From: a gamma proteobacterium symbiont of Ctena orbiculata
GTDB lineage: Bacteria; Pseudomonadota; Gammaproteobacteria; Chromatiales; Chromatiaceae
DNA: 53,316 nucleotides
Direction: 5' to 3'
Assembly (NCBI GenBank): GCA_003058495.1
Contig: QBVC01000036.1
Location: forward strand, 1-53,316
The notes beneath the pieces are model-generated. The model ran no database searches and had not been told where the DNA came from. It was given only the letters and a program-made list of their open reading frames with translations. The position numbers and the translations under genes are program-made. Positions 41,215-48,751 of the stretch are shown piece by piece. How positions within the stretch are numbered: the stretch's first letter is position 1; each line of letters starts with the position of its first letter.

Positions 41215-42167
41215 CCGCAACTTTTCGGATTGTTACGCCGATGTTTATTTCAGGGGCGGATCAGACGAAGGCGGAACTGCGAGCGCCATCGATTAAAGGG
41301 GCTTTAAGATTTTGGTGGCGGGCGCTGAATTGGTCAAGACTAAACAACGAAAAAAACCTGAATCAAAATGAGGTTCTTAAGGCTTTAAGGCGGGAGGAGA
41401 GACTTCTCTTCGGAGATGCAGATGACTCTGGGCAAAGTAGGATATTGATAAAGCTGGATAAAGAGCTGGTTGGGTCGGTTTCGGGAGACCAATTACTCGA
41501 TAATGATCAGAGAAGAAAATACCTAGGCTACGGCTTGTTTACAATGGGCGAGAATCGTCAGCGGTTTGCTATAACGGAAGATGAAATATTTAACATAGAC
41601 ATCCTGTTGAAAAGGAAAGTTACTGAAGGCCAGCATCAGCAGCTAATCGACTCAATCAAGTTATTGGGCATGCTGGGCGGAGTTGGATCTCGGTGCCGCA
41701 GAGGGTTTGGATCCCTGGAAGTTCAAAGTCTTAACGGCGAAAAATATGAGTACAATTCTCTTGATGATTACAGAAGTTCTGTCAGTAATCTGCTGAAAAT
41801 TGACACCAGTTCAAGTAATGAGCCATCGTATACCGCTATTAGCCGAAATGTGCGAGTAGTTTACGGCCCACAGAATATCCGATCGGAAGAAGCACATCGG
41901 CATATAGGCGGCCAATACGAGGCTTTTCGCACGCAACACCAACATGAACCGAGAAAAAAGTTTTTTGGCCTTCCTCTGGGTGGGCTTGGTTATGACAAAA
42001 AGAATAGGAGAGCCAGCCCGCTTTTTTTTCACATACATCCAATAGGTAATAAATTCGTTCCAGTTATTCTGTACATCCCCGCCAAATTCCATAAAAAATA
42101 CAGTAGTCATAATTTTTCACTAGTCGAAGAATTTGTAAATGCTTATAGGGAGGAAGCGAATTCATGA
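41202..42167 (+). CDS. cmr1: Cmr1, type III-B RAMP subunit
   Basis: The protein has 321 residues. The N-terminal LTATFRIVTPMFISGADQTKAELRAPSIKGALRFWWRAL region (cited in parts: TPMFISGADQ, APSIKGALRFWWRAL) is the signature of Cmr1. The glycine-rich loop LGGVGSRCRRGFGSLE follows in the middle. Cmr1 caps the 3' end of the crRNA-target duplex in the Cmr complex. The start at 41202 overlaps cas6, and an upstream in-frame start is not conserved-looking. It overlaps cmr2 by 4 bases. Confidence 0.93.
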   Translation: MHKLTATFRIVTPMFISGADQTKAELRAPSIKGALRFWWRALNWSRLNNEKNLNQNEVLKALRREERLLFGDADDSGQSRILIKLDKELVGSVSGDQLLDNDQRRKYLGYGLFTMGENRQRFAITEDEIFNIDILLKRKVTEGQHQQLIDSIKLLGMLGGVGSRCRRGFGSLEVQSLNGEKYEYNSLDDYRSSVSNLLKIDTSSSNEPSYTAISRNVRVVYGPQNIRSEEAHRHIGGQYEAFRTQHQHEPRKKFFGLPLGGLGYDKKNRRASPLFFHIHPIGNKFVPVILYIPAKFHKKYSSHNFSLVEEFVNAYREEANS

Positions 42168-44170
42168 AAATCTTCCACTTCACCCTCGGCCCCGTGCAAA
42201 GCTTTGTCGGTCAGGCGCGCCGTACTCGCGATTTGTGGGCGGGTTCATTTCTGTTGTCCTGGCTATCCTCCAAGGCGATGCACGCAGTGATTGATCAGAA
42301 AGGGGAAATCATTTTTCCCAAGGTGACCGACGATGATAACAATCCGGTTGACACCTTGCTTTGTGCCGTGATGAAAAAACCTGACCCGGAAAATCCGATG
42401 CCCCAGATTGGCTCGCTTCCCAATCGTTTTAAGGCGAATATCAAAGGGGAATTTAACCCTGAACAAGTAGCTGAAGCAGTAAAAAATGCGTGGGAGAATT
42501 TGGGAAAAGCAGTATATAAAGAATTTGTCTCAGACATAGCGGCGGAATACGGGAATGAGACAGAAAAAATCTGGGATCGACAAATTGAAAATTTCTGGGA
42601 AATCAACTGGGTACTCGGCGATAAACCCGACAAGCAGGGAGAAGACGACCGCTGGCTGGATATGCGAAAAAACTGGCGTAGTCATTGGCCGAAGCCGGAG
42701 GGTGGCGATCATTGCACCATGATGGGGGATTACCAGGAGTTATCCGGCTACATCCGGGCGAAATCAAAATCCCAAGGCGAACCCAAGAGCCAAAAAGATA
42801 GACAGGATTACTTTTGGAATGCGATTCGCATGCAGGAAGGCGTGGATGGTCCCTTGGATATTCGTGACAACGAGCGTCTTTGCGCCATTGCGCTGGTAAA
42901 GCGGCTGTTTCCCAAACTGGGTGAAATAAATCTCAATAAAACCATTGGTTGGGTGCCGGGCGGTGAAGAGGAGTCCGTTGCTAACTGGCCTTCCACCACC
43001 TATATGGCAGTGGCCCCCTGGCTGGCTGACATCTCGGTCGATCAAGGCAAAATAGCGCACCTCAAAAATTACGCCAATAGAGCGCAAACAATCATTGAGG
43101 CTAACAACCCCGGCTATTTCAAAAAGCGTGTCAGCGAGCAAGCTACACATCTGCCCACATTAGCGGCTCTGCACAACGAGATCATCGGAAATAGCCACAA
43201 ATGGAAATTAAGCCATCTCGACGGCGATCTGCTTCATGTCCACGCTTTGCGCAATTTCCGCTCGACTTATCTCAGCAATAAACCACTCAAAGCAGACGGA
43301 ACCGACAATGATCCAGTCGCGCGTGAAAAATTGCTCACGGAGCTGAGCAAACTCTATAAGGGCGTGAACGCCAAGCCCCGTTCCTACTACGCCCTGTTGC
43401 TCATGGATGGTGACAATCTCGGCAAGATGCTGCGTGAACAGGATCAGACGAAAGTCTCCATCGCGCTGCTGGATTTCACCGACAAAGTGAAAGCCTGTAT
43501 TGACGAAGACCGCGAACACGGTGGCGTTACTATCTATGCCGGTGGTGACGACGTCTTCGCCCTCCTGCCGCTAAACACGGCGATCCAGTGCGCGATGGCT
43601 TTGAGAGATATTTTCACCCGTTCTTTTTCGGATCACGGCATTAAGGCTACGGCCTCCTGCGCCATTGTCTACGCGCATCACCAGGTTCCCTTGCGCCACG
43701 TGATCCAGAAAGCCCACCACCAGCTGGATGCTGTTGCCAAGGCAAAAATCGGCCGGGATTCACTGGCGCTGGCCGTATATAAGCCCGGTGGCCTCACAGC
43801 GCAGTGGGCCAGCGCGTGGCCACCGTCATCGCCGGTTGAGCGTATGCGGGATCTCATTGCCGCGATGCAGAACGGTGAATACCCGCGTGGTTTTTTTCAC
43901 AAACTACGAGACCGCTATGGCTTCTACGATCAAGAGCCTGTTGCGGGGGATTCGGAAAGCTTGGACATGGGTAAATTGCTGGTCGCCGAGTACATGCGCA
44001 GCCGCGAACAGGACATTAGTAGGAACGAGGCAGAAAAAGCCGTGGAACGGCTTACTTCGGTATGCCACCCCCTAACGAGAGAGGATGGCGGAGTCGATCC
44101 GAATCCGACAAAAAGCCTCAAGCTCGATGGCGGCTTTATCACCCGTTTTCTGACACAGGAGGAAGACTGA
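42164..44170 (+). CDS. cmr2: Cmr2/Cas10, large subunit with cyclase palm domain
   Basis: The protein has 668 residues. It begins HFTLGPVQSFVGQARRTRDLWAGSFLLSWL (shortened: LGPVQSFVGQARRTRDLWAG), a Cmr2 hallmark. No N-terminal HD nuclease motif precedes it. The C-terminal palm domain has G460-G-D-D463 (YAGGDDVFALLPL), the cyclic-oligoadenylate synthase site, intact. Cmr2 should therefore signal by cyclic oligoadenylate on target RNA binding but lack the HD DNase. The C-terminal 130 residues are the helical domain D4. It overlaps cmr1 and cmr3. Confidence 0.94.
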   Translation: MKIFHFTLGPVQSFVGQARRTRDLWAGSFLLSWLSSKAMHAVIDQKGEIIFPKVTDDDNNPVDTLLCAVMKKPDPENPMPQIGSLPNRFKANIKGEFNPEQVAEAVKNAWENLGKAVYKEFVSDIAAEYGNETEKIWDRQIENFWEINWVLGDKPDKQGEDDRWLDMRKNWRSHWPKPEGGDHCTMMGDYQELSGYIRAKSKSQGEPKSQKDRQDYFWNAIRMQEGVDGPLDIRDNERLCAIALVKRLFPKLGEINLNKTIGWVPGGEEESVANWPSTTYMAVAPWLADISVDQGKIAHLKNYANRAQTIIEANNPGYFKKRVSEQATHLPTLAALHNEIIGNSHKWKLSHLDGDLLHVHALRNFRSTYLSNKPLKADGTDNDPVAREKLLTELSKLYKGVNAKPRSYYALLLMDGDNLGKMLREQDQTKVSIALLDFTDKVKACIDEDREHGGVTIYAGGDDVFALLPLNTAIQCAMALRDIFTRSFSDHGIKATASCAIVYAHHQVPLRHVIQKAHHQLDAVAKAKIGRDSLALAVYKPGGLTAQWASAWPPSSPVERMRDLIAAMQNGEYPRGFFHKLRDRYGFYDQEPVAGDSESLDMGKLLVAEYMRSREQDISRNEAEKAVERLTSVCHPLTREDGGVDPNPTKSLKLDGGFITRFLTQEED

Positions 44171-45261
44171 TGGAGCGCCTGTTATTTGAACCCCAGGACA
44201 CCCTGTTCTTCCGCGACGGCCGGCCATTTAATCAGGGTGAAGGCAACGCTGGTGTGGAGAGCCTGTTTCCGCCTTCACCACGGACGATGGTAGGCGCGGC
44301 GCGGGTTGCCTGGGCCAGAGCCCGGGGCTGGGCCGGCAAAGGGAGATGGATTGATGCCATTGGCAGCGACCTCGGCGGTGACGAAAGCGAGTTGGTCGGG
44401 CTGAATTTTTACGGGCCGCTATTGGAACTGGACGGCGAGCTGGTGTTTCCCGCGCCCGCCTCATTGATTGGAATCGACGATAGTAAGGATTGCCCACAAA
44501 AAACAATTTTATTACACCCTGGACCGCCGATGCATTGCGATTTAGGAGATTCGGTGCAGCTGCCTGTACCTGATGTTAATGACGATATTAAAGGGCGCAA
44601 ACTGCTCGATGGCTGGTATTTAATCAAGACCGGTCTGGAAAAGGTGCTCAAAGGCGAATCACCGGATCGGACTGACTGGGTGAAGCAGTCATCGCTTTGG
44701 GTGAACGAACCCAAAGTTGGCAATCAGATCAGCAGCGAAACCGGTACCACCGAGCAAGGCATGCTGTATTCCACCCGGCATATCCGCCTGCAAGACGGTG
44801 TCAAACTGGTCATGGGTATCGAAGGTGATCTCGAAGGGTTCCCTGATGAAACTCAAATCCCATTGGGCGGCGAAGCGCGAAGTGCCTGGTTAAGCAAAAA
44901 AACCGATGGATTGAGTTTACCCTCGCTGCAGCTGGCCGCTGACGGAGAAAACCTGCGTTACGCCATACACGTGCTAACGCCTCTGAATCCCAAAAAACCG
45001 CCTGAACCCGGACAGAAAGAGTTCGAAGGCCTTCCCGGCAAGGTCATTAGCGCCTGTTTGCCGCGCGTCCAGCGTTGGGGTGGTTGGGACAGCAAAAGCT
45101 TCCAGCCGGATCCCATAAAGCCCCACCTTGCCCCCGGTAGTGTCATCTTCATCGAGGCAAAAGCGTCAGAAATACAGAACATTCAAAAATATCACGGTAA
45201 AAATATCGGTCAGCGAAAAAGCTGGGGCTTCGGCCTGATTACCATCGGCCAGTGGAACTGA
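44170..45261 (+). CDS. cmr3: Cmr3, type III-B RAMP subunit
   Basis: The protein has 363 residues. The N-terminal FEPQDTLFFRDGRPFNQGEG is the Cmr3 signature, followed by SLFPPSPRTMVGAARVA. The C-terminus has the glycine-rich RKSWGFGLITIGQW. Cmr3 holds the crRNA 5' handle next to Cmr2. The ATG at 44170 overlaps the cmr2 stop by one base (TGATG), which fixes the start. Confidence 0.93.
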   Translation: MERLLFEPQDTLFFRDGRPFNQGEGNAGVESLFPPSPRTMVGAARVAWARARGWAGKGRWIDAIGSDLGGDESELVGLNFYGPLLELDGELVFPAPASLIGIDDSKDCPQKTILLHPGPPMHCDLGDSVQLPVPDVNDDIKGRKLLDGWYLIKTGLEKVLKGESPDRTDWVKQSSLWVNEPKVGNQISSETGTTEQGMLYSTRHIRLQDGVKLVMGIEGDLEGFPDETQIPLGGEARSAWLSKKTDGLSLPSLQLAADGENLRYAIHVLTPLNPKKPPEPGQKEFEGLPGKVISACLPRVQRWGGWDSKSFQPDPIKPHLAPGSVIFIEAKASEIQNIQKYHGKNIGQRKSWGFGLITIGQWN

Positions 45262-45280
45262 ATAATACGGAGAAAACAGC

Positions 45281-46114
45281 ATGAGAAACCTGATACTTGG
45301 CCTGCTTGCCGAAACCTTTATCCACTCCGGCGTCGGACGCACCGAGGGTGCGATAGACCTGCCTGTAGCGCGGGAAGCCGCAACTGATTATCCATACATC
45401 CCCGGCTCTAGTCTCAAGGGCGCATTGCGGGATTATGCAGGCGATTATTGGAAAAATGGGGACGCATCTAAAGTTGAAACATGCTTCGGAAAGGAGGGCG
45501 CGGAACAGGCGGGCGGCGTGCTCGTTTCCGACGCCCGTTTGTTACTGCTCCCCGTGCGCAGTCTGACCGGTAGCTACAAATGGGTGACATGCCCCATGCT
45601 TCTGGAGCGGCTGAAGCGCGATTTTGAGCGAATGAACAGTAGTCATAGTATCTTGGGTGTTTCCACGCCGGAGGAAGGCCGATTCCTCGGTAAGGATGAA
45701 GGCATCCTCTATCTGGAAGAGCGTAATTTCAGCAGCCAGGACGACCTGCCCGAAAACCTAGTTGAGCAATTCGGCCGTTTTATCCGTCACGTCGATACGC
45801 AAGCTCGCCTACCGGATCAGCTAGTTATTCTCCACAACAAGGATTTTAACTGGTTCGCCCGGTATGCCCTTTCGGTGCAGGCGCGCAACGTGCTGGACGA
45901 GAACAAAAAAAGCAAAAATCTCTGGTACGAGGAAAGCCTGCCACCTGATACCCTGATGTATGCACTGCTGGGTAAGCGCTGTGACAACAGCGGCATTGCT
46001 AATTTAAAGACGCTTCTGCAAGACAAACCCTACCTGCAAACCGGTGGTAACGAGACCGTCGGCATGGGCTGGTTTGCCATGCAGGCAATCAATGGCGGAG
46101 GGAACGGACAATGA
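45281..46114 (+). CDS. cmr4: Cmr4, backbone RAMP and target RNA nuclease
   Basis: This 277-residue protein has IHSGVGRTEGAIDLPVAREA, with D26 in the position of the Cmr4 catalytic Asp, and YPYIPGSSLKGALRDYA. The C-terminus NETVGMGWFAMQ is the conserved glycine-rich loop. Cmr4 subunits form the filament and cut target RNA at 6-nt intervals. Nineteen bases follow cmr3. It overlaps cmr5 by 4 bases. Confidence 0.94.
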   Translation: MRNLILGLLAETFIHSGVGRTEGAIDLPVAREAATDYPYIPGSSLKGALRDYAGDYWKNGDASKVETCFGKEGAEQAGGVLVSDARLLLLPVRSLTGSYKWVTCPMLLERLKRDFERMNSSHSILGVSTPEEGRFLGKDEGILYLEERNFSSQDDLPENLVEQFGRFIRHVDTQARLPDQLVILHNKDFNWFARYALSVQARNVLDENKKSKNLWYEESLPPDTLMYALLGKRCDNSGIANLKTLLQDKPYLQTGGNETVGMGWFAMQAINGGGNGQ

Positions 46115-46554
46115 ATATTGAACGCGAACGCGCCGCCAACGCGCTGGAAAAAGTAGAAAGCCTGCCCAAAGGCGATGATGAAAAATGTCAGGGAAATAAA
46201 TACACCAGCTACGTCAAGGGGCTGCCTGCTTCCATCTTGCAAAATGGACTGGGGCAGGCCATGGCCACCCTGCTGGCGGCTTCAAAGGGAAAACCCGCGA
46301 TAGAGAATAACCAGGTCAAGGATGCGCACCGCCTGCTTTACAATCACATGCAGGCCTGGCTTTGCCGCAATGACGTTAATGCCCCGTACCCGGTTGATGA
46401 TCCAATCGGTGACGAGGATACGGTGCTATTGAATAAACTTACCGGAAGCGACGAAGCCAGCTACATCCGCGCTCAGGCCGAAGCGCTGGCCTATCTCAAC
46501 TGGTTGAAGAAGTTTGCCGTGGCCTTTTGTCCGGATGAAGGAGGCAGCCAATGA
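46111..46554 (+). CDS. cmr5: Cmr5, small helical subunit
   Basis: This 147-residue protein is all-helical. It has the Cmr5 pattern RERAANALEKVE near the N-terminus, YTSYVKGLPASILQNGLGQAMATLLA in parts, and a C-terminal AEALAYLNWLKKFAVAF. Cmr5 lines the minor filament. It overlaps both neighbours by 4 bases (ATGA). Confidence 0.92.
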   Translation: MNIERERAANALEKVESLPKGDDEKCQGNKYTSYVKGLPASILQNGLGQAMATLLAASKGKPAIENNQVKDAHRLLYNHMQAWLCRNDVNAPYPVDDPIGDEDTVLLNKLTGSDEASYIRAQAEALAYLNWLKKFAVAFCPDEGGSQ

Positions 46555-47702
46555 GGGCGCTTTACCAAATTACAGGGGATAATGAACCCGCCAATAATGG
46601 CAATACCGGGCTTTGGTATGACAAATACTGTGATAAATGGCCAATCATCAACGGCGCTCCTGAATGGAGTCTGAAGAGCTATAAAGCAGGCAATCACGAA
46701 TATCATCCCAAACAGGAATGGATCAAAACGCTAGCCGGGAAAAAAGTCGGGAATGAAAAGCAACTTCTGGAAGCCTGCCAGCGCATTGCTCTTTTTGCCG
46801 ATCGGACAATGGGAATAAATGAGCCTCAGTTTTTCAATACCCAATGGCGTTTCGTCACCGGACTGGGTCGCAACCACCCGGTCGAAAACGGCTTCGCCTG
46901 GCATCATACGCTGGGCACGCCTTATCTGCCGGGCTCATCAGTCAAAGGCATGGTACGCGCCTGGGCGGAACACTGGTTGTTGAATAATGTTGAAGACGCT
47001 GACTCTAAAGAAGAAAAACAAGCCGAAATAGACCGAATTTTCGGCTCCAAAGGCAAGGGTGAAGTGGGGAATGTCATATTTCTCGATGCCCTGCCAAGAA
47101 CACCGGTTAAGCTCGAAGCCGATATTATGACGCCCCACTATGCGCCTTACTACAGTGAAGGCGAAGCGCCCGCCGACTGGCATGATCCCACACCGATACC
47201 TTTCCTCACCGTTGCTTCTGACCAGACTTTCCAGTTCCTGATAGTGCCCCGGCTCCCCCAGGACGAACAATCCCGCAACGATACCGAACAGGCACGAGAG
47301 TGGTTAAAAGAAGCGCTTGAATGGATTGGGGCCGGCGCGAAAACCGCCGTGGGGTATGGGCGGATGGAGGAAGATAAAAATGCTGCCAGGTCATTCAAGG
47401 ACGAGCAACGCAGGGAACGGGTAGCACAGGAGAAACAACGTCAACTTGAATCCATGGACCCTTTCGAGCGTGAGTTGGAAGAACTTATCCAGCAGCAACC
47501 AGCAATACCTTCTTACGTTGTGCTTCTTAACCATCTGAAATCTGGAAAATGGGAAGGAGAAGATGTCATAAGGGTGGCGGAAAAAATCCGGAAATTAATG
47601 AAAGAAGCAAAATCATGGAAAGAGGTAAGTAACGCCAAGAGGAAAGAAAGAGATAAGAAATATCAGCGGACCAGGGAAGTTTTAAAATTTCTAAAAAATT
47701 AA
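46551..47702 (+). CDS. cmr6: Cmr6, type III-B RAMP subunit
   Basis: The 383-residue protein has the Cmr6 motifs GLGRNHPVENGFAWHHTLG and PYLPGSSVKGMVRAWAEHW, and the loop GAGAKTAVGYGRMEE near residue 270. The last 100 residues are a charged, helical extension (for example RKLMKEAKSWKEVSNAKRK) not typical of short Cmr6 proteins. Cmr6 is near the complex 3' end, beside Cmr1. It ends 32 bases before the membrane-protein gene. Confidence 0.92.
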   Translation: MRALYQITGDNEPANNGNTGLWYDKYCDKWPIINGAPEWSLKSYKAGNHEYHPKQEWIKTLAGKKVGNEKQLLEACQRIALFADRTMGINEPQFFNTQWRFVTGLGRNHPVENGFAWHHTLGTPYLPGSSVKGMVRAWAEHWLLNNVEDADSKEEKQAEIDRIFGSKGKGEVGNVIFLDALPRTPVKLEADIMTPHYAPYYSEGEAPADWHDPTPIPFLTVASDQTFQFLIVPRLPQDEQSRNDTEQAREWLKEALEWIGAGAKTAVGYGRMEEDKNAARSFKDEQRRERVAQEKQRQLESMDPFERELEELIQQQPAIPSYVVLLNHLKSGKWEGEDVIRVAEKIRKLMKEAKSWKEVSNAKRKERDKKYQRTREVLKFLKN

Positions 47703-47734
47703 CAGAAGAGTATTAGCCGCCATAAGGCAATAAT

Positions 47735-48499
47735 ATGAGCCAAGTTCTTACCTCAACTCAAAAAGATGGCACCGATGCCAGATCGTCAGTATGTGACCAG
47801 GTTAAGCCACTCACTGCGGGACAAAAATTTGGATGGGTAGGGAAATTTACCCTTTCCCAATACTGGCCCCACATTGTTGCAGCTGTCCTTGGTTTCACAG
47901 GATTGGGAGTCTATGTTTATTGCAGCTCTTCCATAGCGGGCAATGACTTATTAAGCCATTATTTTTCCGCCGAGAATCTGATAAACGCTACCATGCAAAT
48001 CATCACTTTTGCTGTGGTAGGCAGCATGCTATACAAAAACATGGAGAAGGAGTGGTTCGAAAGCTTGAACGAGTTTCTTTCCGTCTATTTCAAGGACGGC
48101 GAGCAACTGAGGGTATGCTGCCGTTATGCGCGCTTGCCTCACCAGAGCGACATTCGGGCTTTGGGTCAATCCCTGGGCCAGAGCGTGAAGAGTGGGCGTC
48201 TACCACTAGCGCCTTCGCTTATCAGTGCACCAACCGTTGTAGAAATCGAGACGCCACAAGGTGAATGTGAGCCGAATAGCATAAACGGCGGTATACCGTT
48301 TATTCACCATAAAGTGACTTTCCCGCTGACTGAAGAAGTAAGTTCGGTTCGGGATGGAGATCATATTCATGATCCCGACGAGAAAAAGAAAAGCAGAATC
48401 AATCTGGCCGCCGAGGAATTTTTCTTGTGGGATTTTCCCTTTGAAGATATGGGAGAGCACAATCTACAGCCGATGGCAAAGGCACCCGACAGCCCATGA
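47735..48499 (+). CDS. unrecognised two-helix membrane protein of the CRISPR operon
   Basis: This 254-residue protein has a 44-residue N-terminus and two membrane helices at about 46-64 and 82-100. A cytoplasmic or periplasmic C-terminal domain of about 150 residues follows, including GEQLRVCCRYARLPHQSDIR. I recognise no family, no CARF or SAVED motif and no nuclease motif. It lies 32 bases after cmr6, and its stop codon overlaps the start of the Csx3-like gene (ATGA). A cyclic-oligoadenylate-responsive membrane effector is a candidate role, unproven. It could also be an unrelated gene caught in the operon. Confidence 0.6.
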   Translation: MSQVLTSTQKDGTDARSSVCDQVKPLTAGQKFGWVGKFTLSQYWPHIVAAVLGFTGLGVYVYCSSSIAGNDLLSHYFSAENLINATMQIITFAVVGSMLYKNMEKEWFESLNEFLSVYFKDGEQLRVCCRYARLPHQSDIRALGQSLGQSVKSGRLPLAPSLISAPTVVEIETPQGECEPNSINGGIPFIHHKVTFPLTEEVSSVRDGDHIHDPDEKKKSRINLAAEEFFLWDFPFEDMGEHNLQPMAKAPDSP

Positions 48500-48738
48500 T
48501 CGTCCTGGACCTTAGCCAACTATATGTAACCACCGCCAAAATCGATGCGCTCAGCGATTATCAGTCGCGTGCGCGAGAACTCACCGGTGAAGGAAACGAC
48601 ATCATCCTCACCGGCGCGGCGCCGGTCTGGCTCTATCTGGCCATTGCCCATACGCTTCACGGCAAGGCGCGCAAGCTCTACTACCGTGCACCAGCGCTGG
48701 AAGAGGATTTACTGATTTTCGACCACGATCCTTACTGA
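48496..48738 (+). CDS. csx3: Csx3-like ring nuclease
   Basis: This 80-residue protein matches the small Csx3 fold: GNDIILTGAAPVWLYLAIAHTLHGKARKLYYRAP in parts, with the GxxPVWLY and AHxLHG hallmarks and IFDHDPY at the end. Csx3 (Crn3) binds and degrades cyclic tetra-adenylate, switching off type III signalling. It is shorter than the roughly 110-residue members I recall. The usual Asp-Pro-Arg after the His-containing helix reads YYRAP here, so the activity is uncertain. It is translationally coupled to the membrane protein. Confidence 0.72.
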   Translation: MIVLDLSQLYVTTAKIDALSDYQSRARELTGEGNDIILTGAAPVWLYLAIAHTLHGKARKLYYRAPALEEDLLIFDHDPY

Positions 48739-48751
48739 TGATATAACCACC

